DNA of 29,518 bases, from the NCBI GenBank assembly GCA_018648445.1, contig JABGRG010000037.1, positions 7,047 to 36,564 of the forward strand, in the 5' to 3' direction. The stretch comes from Rhodospirillales bacterium (GTDB lineage: Bacteria > Pseudomonadota > Alphaproteobacteria > Rhodospirillales_A > JACZKS01). A program made the position numbers and the translations under genes. Numbering within the stretch: position 1 is the first letter of the stretch; each line of letters starts with the position of its first letter. Below are positions 24,754-29,518 of this stretch, in pieces. Below the pieces are notes generated by a model, which made no database searches, was not told where the DNA came from, and saw nothing but the letters and a program-made list of their open reading frames with translations.

Positions 24754-25185
24754 TTAAACCCATTTCATAATGTGTTCGCCGACGAGGCAAAGCTCATCGT
24801 TCTGATTAAAGACCTCGCATTTTCCGGTGGATCGTTTGCGTTCGGAATCGAGTTCGCAGATGGTATAGACCGAATTCAGGGTATCGCCTACGAATACCGG
24901 CTTGATGAAGCGAACCTTGTCGTACCCGAGGGAAACCGGTTTCAATTCGTTGCCGCGGGCGACGATTCGCCGTGACATCTCCGATTCCGCCGCAGACAGC
25001 AGCCCCAAAACGAAAATTCCATGCGCAATGCGCTTCCCAAAAGGTGTCGATTTCGCGTACTCGTCGTCCATATGAACAGGGTCGAAATCGCCACTGACGG
25101 CGGCAAATAGCGCGATGTCAGAATCAGTAACCGTCTTGGAAAATCTGCTTGTCTCGCCGACTTCCACGCACATGTCGCTCGGCAT
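24754..25185 (-). CDS. MaoC-like (hot-dog fold) dehydratase
   Basis: This encodes 143 residues when started at the ATG at 25185. A textbook AGGAGG lies 6 bases before that codon; the ATG at 25191 is directly against the AGGAGG, and a GTG at 25206 would bury it, so 25185 is preferred. The hydratase motif DFDPVH (33-38) with D35 and H38, followed by GKRIAHGIF, identifies a MaoC/(R)-specific enoyl-hydratase-like protein. Such enzymes normally add water to, or remove it from, acyl-CoA thioesters, though many of this small type are uncharacterised. It is the first gene of the four-gene operon, and the 125 bases to the divergent PilZ gene must hold its promoter. Confidence 0.83.
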   Translation of the reverse strand: MPSDMCVEVGETSRFSKTVTDSDIALFAAVSGDFDPVHMDDEYAKSTPFGKRIAHGIFVLGLLSAAESEMSRRIVARGNELKPVSLGYDKVRFIKPVFVGDTLNSVYTICELDSERKRSTGKCEVFNQNDELCLVGEHIMKWV

Positions 25186-25310
25186 TTTCATCCTCCTCCC
25201 CAGCACTCGTCGCCATTTTTCGCTGGCTTGACCGGATACTCAAGACCCAAGAAAAAAAAGTATGCTATCGTTGAAGGGTCGTAGGGTGGATTAAATGGGA
25301 AGGAAATTCC

Positions 25311-25637
25311 ATGGCCGACATTGGTCAAGCTAGTGAACGGCGTGTTTTTCCCAGGGTTGAGATTGACAAGGAAATGACCGGAGAAGTTGGCTGGGAAGTC
25401 ATTAGTGGCGCGGTCGCTGATGTTTCCGTTGGCGGGATAGCGCTGCGAACCGATGCCAAACTGGAAATCGGGCAGGAGGTCGTCCTTGAAGTTGAGAACA
25501 TGAGCCCGGTGAACGGCAAGGTATTCCGTGCGACGGATACCGGTTTCGTCGTATCCCTAGACCTGCCCCGCGAGGCCCAGAAGAAATTCATCGCCGAGGT
25601 TATGCAAATTCAGAACGATCTGGTGCCTGACGTATAG
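25311..25637 (+). CDS. PilZ-domain protein, predicted c-di-GMP receptor
   Basis: This 108-residue protein consists of a single PilZ domain. Both halves of the c-di-GMP-binding signature are present: R11-x3-R15 (RVFPR) and D37-x-S39-x2-G42 (DVSVGG). PilZ proteins change partner interactions on binding c-di-GMP and often control motility or polysaccharide output. The ATG at 25311 follows GGAAGGAAA. It precedes, by 162 bases and in the same direction, a diguanylate cyclase gene, so the pair may form a local c-di-GMP module. The flagellar stator genes in the same window are possible but unproven targets. Confidence 0.9.
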   Translation: MADIGQASERRVFPRVEIDKEMTGEVGWEVISGAVADVSVGGIALRTDAKLEIGQEVVLEVENMSPVNGKVFRATDTGFVVSLDLPREAQKKFIAEVMQIQNDLVPDV

Positions 25638-25799
25638 GGGCTTTGCGGGCTATTTGTAACGCACGCGAAACAAATATGCCGCCTGTTGCCATTATCCCGA
25701 AACAAACCTGTGCGATCATTCAGCAATTGGAGTCGTCGGGATCGTCGTCGGCCTCATATGGCGGAACGATGGACGAAAGATTGCCCTATCGGGTAGGAA

Positions 25800-27137
25800 A
25801 TGGCGAAAAAACCAACGAGCGAAATCAAATCAAATCTGTCCAACCACCTGACCTTTTTCGGTTGGGTGATGGCGGTTGTCTGGACGTTGGTTGTTGGCGG
25901 CTCGCTGTTGCTGGACAGGGTGATGGAGGAAAACGAATTGGTCGCGCTGGCCAAGGCGTCGGCCCGTACCAGCATTGAAAAAGACATCATCTACCGAAGT
26001 TGGAACTCCCACTACGGCGGTGTTTATGTTGCGCGCGAACCGAATTCCGCATCGGATATTTTTCTGCCGGATGGCCTGTTCACCGACAAGGCAACGACCG
26101 AAGACGGAACCTTCCTGACCCTGGTGACGCCGTCGATAATGACTCGTCAGGTGAGTGAACTGGGTTCCACTTTCGGTGTTGAGAGTGGGCACCTTGCCAG
26201 CCTGATCCCGCTGAATGCCAAGAATGCCCCCGATCCTTGGGAGGAAAAGGCGCTGCGCGCATTCGATTGGGAAACGGCGGATGAGGTCAGCGCGATCACG
26301 ATAGAAAACGGTACCGAATACCTTCGCATGATGCGCCCACTCGTGTTGGCCAAAGAATGCCTGCCATGCCACGCCTATCAGGGATACCGGTTGGGCGAGG
26401 TTCGTGGCGGCATTAGCCAGCGCGTTCCGATGGCTCCGTTGCGGGTGGCGACGGAGAGGCACCTATTTTTGTTAGGCGGCGGGCATGCCTTCCTTTGGCT
26501 TGTGGGTCTGGGTGGCATCATCTTCGGTCATCGTCGCCTTGCCGAACAGGTCGGTCAGCGCGACAGGGCGGAAGAGCGCATCCGCCACCTCGCCACCCAC
26601 GACGATTTGACCGGCGTTCCCAACCGAAAACTGCTTCTTGAACGCCTGGAAAGAAGCATCGAGCGGTCCCGCCGCAACGGCCTGCGAACAGCGCTTCTAT
26701 TTATTGATCTGGACGGATTTAAAGAAATAAATGACACGTTGGGCCACGACGCGGGCGATGCGGTTCTCGTGGAAGTCGGGGCGCGGTTGTCGGGCTGCAT
26801 TCGCAAAATTGACACGGTGTCGCGTGTCGGCGGTGATGAATTCGTTATCGTTCTCTCGGATTTGCCGGACACCGAATCCGTTGCCCGCGTGGCCAATGAG
26901 GCCCTCGAGTTGCTTTGCGACCCCATTCGCCTTGCGCAGAATGTTGTGTCCGTGGGAGCCAGCGTGGGCATCGCTTTCTTCCCGGATGATGCCGGCTCGG
27001 CGGAAGAATTGATCTGCGTGGCGGACGAAGCCATGTACGAGGTCAAGGGGCTTGGCAAGAACGGATTTTGCTTCGCCGACAAAGGCCGGATGGATACGCT
27101 TCCCATCAGCATTACGAAAAAGCCCCGCAAGCCTTAG
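25800..27137 (+). CDS. DUF3365 (heme-binding) sensor diguanylate cyclase
   Basis: This encodes 445 residues. A membrane helix (about 20-38) is followed by a periplasmic DUF3365/Tll0287-like domain (about 45-215), a second helix (about 222-243) and a cytoplasmic GGDEF domain (about 262-430). The sensor contains C187-L-P-C190-H191, a c-type heme attachment motif typical of this family, so redox or gas sensing is likely. The active-site GGDEF (344-348) is intact, and the product-inhibition site RxxD (R335-D338) lies five residues before it, so an active, feedback-inhibited enzyme making c-di-GMP is expected. No EAL domain is present. The ATG at 25800 has GTAGGAA directly before it, a tight spacing. 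Its last codons overlap the terminator of the opposing tRNA-Asn gene. Confidence 0.9.
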   Translation: MAKKPTSEIKSNLSNHLTFFGWVMAVVWTLVVGGSLLLDRVMEENELVALAKASARTSIEKDIIYRSWNSHYGGVYVAREPNSASDIFLPDGLFTDKATTEDGTFLTLVTPSIMTRQVSELGSTFGVESGHLASLIPLNAKNAPDPWEEKALRAFDWETADEVSAITIENGTEYLRMMRPLVLAKECLPCHAYQGYRLGEVRGGISQRVPMAPLRVATERHLFLLGGGHAFLWLVGLGGIIFGHRRLAEQVGQRDRAEERIRHLATHDDLTGVPNRKLLLERLERSIERSRRNGLRTALLFIDLDGFKEINDTLGHDAGDAVLVEVGARLSGCIRKIDTVSRVGGDEFVIVLSDLPDTESVARVANEALELLCDPIRLAQNVVSVGASVGIAFFPDDAGSAEELICVADEAMYEVKGLGKNGFCFADKGRMDTLPISITKKPRKP

Positions 27138-27156
27138 AAAGGACATACGGGGCTTT
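27117..27156 (-). terminator. Intrinsic terminator of tRNA-Asn copy 1
   Basis: On the minus strand AAAGCCCCG and CGGGGCTTT form a 9-bp stem (27148-27156 with 27119-27127), followed by a run of T. The loop of 20 bases can itself pair CCTT with AAGG. It starts 4 bases after the tRNA CCA end and overlaps the last codons of the opposing diguanylate cyclase gene. Confidence 0.75.
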
Positions 27157-27160
27157 GAAT

Positions 27161-27236
<76 letters not shown>

Positions 27237-27329
27237 TCAGGGCGACAATTGCGTCGGCGGCGCTTCTATAACGCTTCCGTTCCCGATTCGCCAGCCCGAA
27301 ATAGCCCTGCTTTGCAAAAAAATACGTTC

Positions 27330-27799
27330 CATATCTCGTATCCGCGTTTACCGTGGGGGGTGATGTCCAGACCTTCGAATTCATCCTCCTGATTGACGCG
27401 CAATCCAACTGTGTTGCTGCCAGTATTTTCAAGATGACGAAACTGCCGAGCGCAGCGCAGGCCGCCGTTACGGCTACAGCGACAATCTGTGTCCAGACCC
27501 GCAATGGTTCTCGTAACCAGGCCGACAAGGCTGGGTTTGCCGTATTTGACCCACTCGGTCTCCATCCATACTAACGATGCCGTGGCCGCCGAAATTTGGG
27601 TGACCGCCATGGCTATCGCCGCACTGGCGTCGGCCGCCAGCGCGCTTCCAGCGTTGAAACCAAGCCATCCGACCCACAGCATCGACGCGCCGATCATCGT
27701 CATTCCGGGATTGTGGGGCGGTTTGACGTCTTTGGGGAAGCCCCGGCGGTTGCCTAGCAGGGTGACAATGACCAACGCCAAAACGCCACGGGCGGGCAT
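27330..27799 (-). pseudogene. amt: Decayed ammonium transporter (Amt) gene remnant
   Basis: Minus-strand frames hold three recognisable Amt pieces in the correct order. The first (from about 27799) includes GFPKDVKPPHNP, GASMLWVGWLGFNAGSALA and ISAATASLVW, the mid-protein Amt signature. It stops matching after VGLVTRTIAGL. In another frame QIVAVAVT...GSFVILKILAAT matches the last membrane helix. After a second frame change VGLRVNQEDEFEGLDITPHG matches the cytoplasmic C-terminus. The N-terminal half is missing, about 150 central residues are deleted, and there are at least two frame shifts, so no functional transporter can be made. It lies between the two identical tRNA-Asn genes. This is sequence-based recognition without a database search, but the motif match is strong. 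Confidence 0.85.
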
Positions 27800-27803
27800 A
27801 AGG

Positions 27804-27836
27804 AAAACCCCGCGACCAGCTAAGATCACGGGGTTT
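27804..27836 (-). terminator. Intrinsic terminator of tRNA-Asn copy 2
   Basis: On the minus strand AAACCCCG (27829-27836) pairs with CGGGGTTT (27805-27812) and a short T-run follows. It starts 5 bases after the CCA end of tRNA-Asn copy 2 and directly precedes the amt remnant. Confidence 0.65.
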
Positions 27837-27841
27837 CAAAC

Positions 27842-27917
<76 letters not shown>

Positions 27918-27923
27918 TCAGGG

Positions 27924-27997
27924 TGGAGGCGCGGGTCGGAATCGAACCGGCGTACACGGCTTTGCAGGCCGCTGCATCACCACTCTGCCACCGCGCC
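27924..27997 (-). tRNA. tRNA-Cys (anticodon GCA)
   Basis: On the minus strand this is a 74-base tRNA with acceptor stem GGCGCGG/CCGCGCC, anticodon loop CTGCAAA (anticodon GCA), T arm GGTTCGATTCC, discriminator T as usual for tRNA-Cys, and encoded CCA. It is the first gene of a tRNA-Cys/tRNA-Asn transcript. Confidence 0.96.
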
Positions 27998-28114
27998 ATC
28001 CCTTGTGGCGAACCCTCCGGTCGGGTCCATTGCATATGACCGTCATCCGTCGGGGCACGGGAAACTAGACTCTGCGAGCCCCGTGGTCAAGCGGTCTAGT
28101 CAAGCGGCGTGGCA

Positions 28115-28143
28115 TTGTGTTGTGCCGATAGTCGGATTATATA
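28115..28143 (+). promoter_or_regulatory. Candidate sigma-70 promoter for the methyltransferase/tolC genes
   Basis: TTGTGT (28115-28120) is followed after 17 bases by TATATA (28138-28143). The next start codon lies about 39 bases downstream at 28182. Spacing and -10 are good, the -35 is fair. Confidence 0.45.
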
Positions 28144-28181
28144 GCGCTAGCACTATTCAATAAGCCGGTGAAAGCGACGAT

Positions 28182-28835
28182 ATGGATACCTCAATCGCAC
28201 GCAAGACCATGGTCGACACGCAGATGCGACCCAATCAAGTGGACGACGAAATTGCCCTGAACGCAATTTTGGTGACACCTCGCGAGGCCTTCGTTCCGCG
28301 GGTTCTGCATGGCGTGGCGTACAGCGACGGGGACCTTCCGCTGGGCGGCGGGCGGTTCGTCATGGAACCGCTGGTTCTTGCGCGCCTGTTGCAGGCAGCG
28401 GCAATTCAAGCCGATGACATCGTGTTGGCCATCGGATGCGCTACCGGTTATTCGGCGGCGGTTCTTTCACATATGGCCGGGGCGGTCGTCGCGGTTGAAA
28501 GCGATGGCGGGTTGGTCGAAAAAGCGACCGAGAACCTGTCGGGCCTTGAAATCGACACCGTTGCCGTCATGGAAAGCGATCTTAAAAAGGGATATTCCAA
28601 GCAAGCGCCTTTCGACCTGATTTTCTTCGACGGCGCCGTCGATGATATTCCGGTCGAAATATCCGAACAGCTTGCCGAAAACGGTCGGCTGGTGGCAGTC
28701 GTCAAGGCGGCTGGCGGCGCCGGAAAAGGCGTTTTGATGACGCGGCGCAACGGCGCGCTGAACCAGCGCGATGTCTTTAACGCCGATATCCCGTATCTGC
28801 CCGGATTCGAGCCCGCTGCGGCGTTCGAATTTTAG
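28182..28835 (+). CDS. PIMT-like SAM methyltransferase
   Basis: This 217-residue protein is of the protein-L-isoaspartate O-methyltransferase (PIMT) type. The N-terminal REAFVP segment and the SAM-binding motif LAIGCATGYSAAVLSHM with VVAVESD after it follow PIMT order. However, the Gly-Gln-Thr-Ile-Ser-type active-site loop of true PIMT is replaced here by GGGRFVMEP, and the C-terminal part is short. Isoaspartate repair activity is therefore doubtful. In alphaproteobacteria such PIMT-like genes often stand directly before a TolC-family gene, as here (90 bases between). The start ATG at 28182 is the first in frame after a likely promoter. Its real substrate is unknown. Confidence 0.83.
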   Translation: MDTSIARKTMVDTQMRPNQVDDEIALNAILVTPREAFVPRVLHGVAYSDGDLPLGGGRFVMEPLVLARLLQAAAIQADDIVLAIGCATGYSAAVLSHMAGAVVAVESDGGLVEKATENLSGLEIDTVAVMESDLKKGYSKQAPFDLIFFDGAVDDIPVEISEQLAENGRLVAVVKAAGGAGKGVLMTRRNGALNQRDVFNADIPYLPGFEPAAAFEF

Positions 28836-28925
28836 CCGCTCTCAGGTTTGATTCTTTTGCCTTCGGGTGACGACACGTCTAGACTGCCTCCACACGGGGG
28901 AAATTAATTTGGGGAAAAAACCAAA

Positions 28926-29518
28926 ATGAAGCACCACTTGCCCGTTTTATTGGGCTTATCCATTGGGCTTGGAATTTTTTCGAGTGTGGCCTCGGCGCAA
29001 TCCCTTGAAGACGCGCTGTCCGCGGCTTATGCCAACAATCCGGAACTGATGGCCGGACGGGCTGCATTGCGCGCGACCGACGAACAAGTGCCCCAGGCAC
29101 TTTCCAATTGGCGGCCGACGGTGACGGTCAGTGGAAGTGTTGGCGCATCGGCTATTAACAACCCCAAAGCGACCGGGACCGCCAAGGGCCAGCATCGAAA
29201 CCCGCGATCCTCCGGGCTTACCGTTGCTCAGCCGCTGTATCGTGGCGGACGAACCGTCGCCGCGACGAAAGAGGCGTTCAATAACGTTCAAGCCGCAAGG
29301 GCGAGCCTTATTTCGATCCAGCAAGGTGTATTGCAGGGCGCGGTAAACGCGTATGTAAGCGTCGTTACCGATCAGGCCGTTCTCGAGCTCAATATCAACA
29401 ATGAGCAGGTTCTGCGTCGTCAATTGGAAGCGGTACAGGATCGCTTCCAGGTCGGCGAGGTCACGCGAACCGATGTGCATCAGGCTGAGGCGCGCCTTTC
29501 GGGCGCCGTTGCCGACCG
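28926..29518 (+). CDS. tolC: TolC-family outer membrane efflux/secretion channel (3' truncated)
   Basis: The gene starts at the ATG at 28926, after a GGGGA site, and leaves the window with 197 complete codons read. A signal peptide (1-24, ending ASA) precedes SLEDALSAAYANNPEL, the usual N-terminal helix of TolC proteins. The segments VAQPLYRGGRT and VGEVTRTDVHQAEARL match the outer-membrane efflux repeat. TolC forms the trimeric outer-membrane channel for type I secretion and drug efflux. It could serve the ABC/HlyD pair encoded about 19 kb upstream in this window. The first repeat appears intact; the second half lies outside. Confidence 0.92.
   Translation, partial: MKHHLPVLLGLSIGLGIFSSVASAQSLEDALSAAYANNPELMAGRAALRATDEQVPQALSNWRPTVTVSGSVGASAINNPKATGTAKGQHRNPRSSGLTVAQPLYRGGRTVAATKEAFNNVQAARASLISIQQGVLQGAVNAYVSVVTDQAVLELNINNEQVLRRQLEAVQDRFQVGEVTRTDVHQAEARLSGAVAD

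Noticed and set aside
27266..27829. Intact 187-residue hypothetical membrane protein
   Set aside because: The frame only looks intact: Amt similarity breaks off in the middle and continues in another frame, so it is a pseudogene.

Overview
The window looks like chromosomal DNA from a motile, free-living alphaproteobacterium, probably Rhodospirillales-like. This rests on several things seen here: a PIMT-like methyltransferase directly upstream of a tolC-type gene, class III nucleotide cyclases with GAF and CHASE2 sensors, a fused ADP-forming acyl-CoA synthetase/GNAT protein, and a fairly GC-rich coding style. The species cannot be named from the sequence alone. No integrase, transposase, CRISPR array or rRNA gene was seen.

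Layout. 1-2155 (+): the end of a GldG-like ABC-transporter auxiliary gene, followed by its DUF4340 partner. 2213-3902 (+): a DUF62 SAM hydroxide adenosyltransferase and an MBL-fold hydrolase. 3923-5511 (-): motA-motB flagellar stator genes. 5728-9944 (-): a type I secretion ABC protein and its HlyD adaptor. The ABC protein carries a tail of about 340 residues, rich in Lys, Ala and Pro, that includes a perfect-register 24-bp minisatellite. 9945-10247: an AT-rich divergent intergenic region. 10248-13485 (+): a CHASE2 adenylate cyclase overlapping a PflA-like radical SAM gene. 13491-16166 (-): acyl-CoA synthetase/GNAT. 16359-19284 (-): a coiled-coil protein built of 36-residue repeats, upstream of a GAF-GAF-PAS adenylate cyclase. 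19409-21824 (+): a quinone oxidoreductase and a caspase-like lipoprotein with an EF-hand loop. 21825-25185 (-): a compact four-gene operon (MaoC-like hydratase, IolB-like isomerase, LarA-like racemase/epimerase, gluconate-5-dehydrogenase-like SDR). 25311-27137 (+): a PilZ protein and a DUF3365-GGDEF diguanylate cyclase. 27161-27997 (-): tRNA-Cys and two identical tRNA-Asn genes, with a decayed ammonium-transporter pseudogene between the two Asn copies. 28182-29518 (+): PIMT-like methyltransferase and the 5' part of a TolC-family gene that runs off the window.

How the genes fit together. The window is dense in second-messenger signalling: two predicted cAMP-producing cyclases, one diguanylate cyclase with an intact product-inhibition site, and one PilZ c-di-GMP receptor. 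These sit close to flagellar stator and secretion genes. The ABC protein, HlyD and TolC could form one type I export pathway, although tolC lies about 19 kb away and no substrate is visible. The four-gene MaoC/IolB/LarA/SDR operon looks like an uncharacterised sugar-acid or inositol-derived catabolic route and is the best candidate for a new pathway. The other strong leads are the histone-H1-like tail on the secretion ATPase and the amt remnant between duplicated tRNAs.
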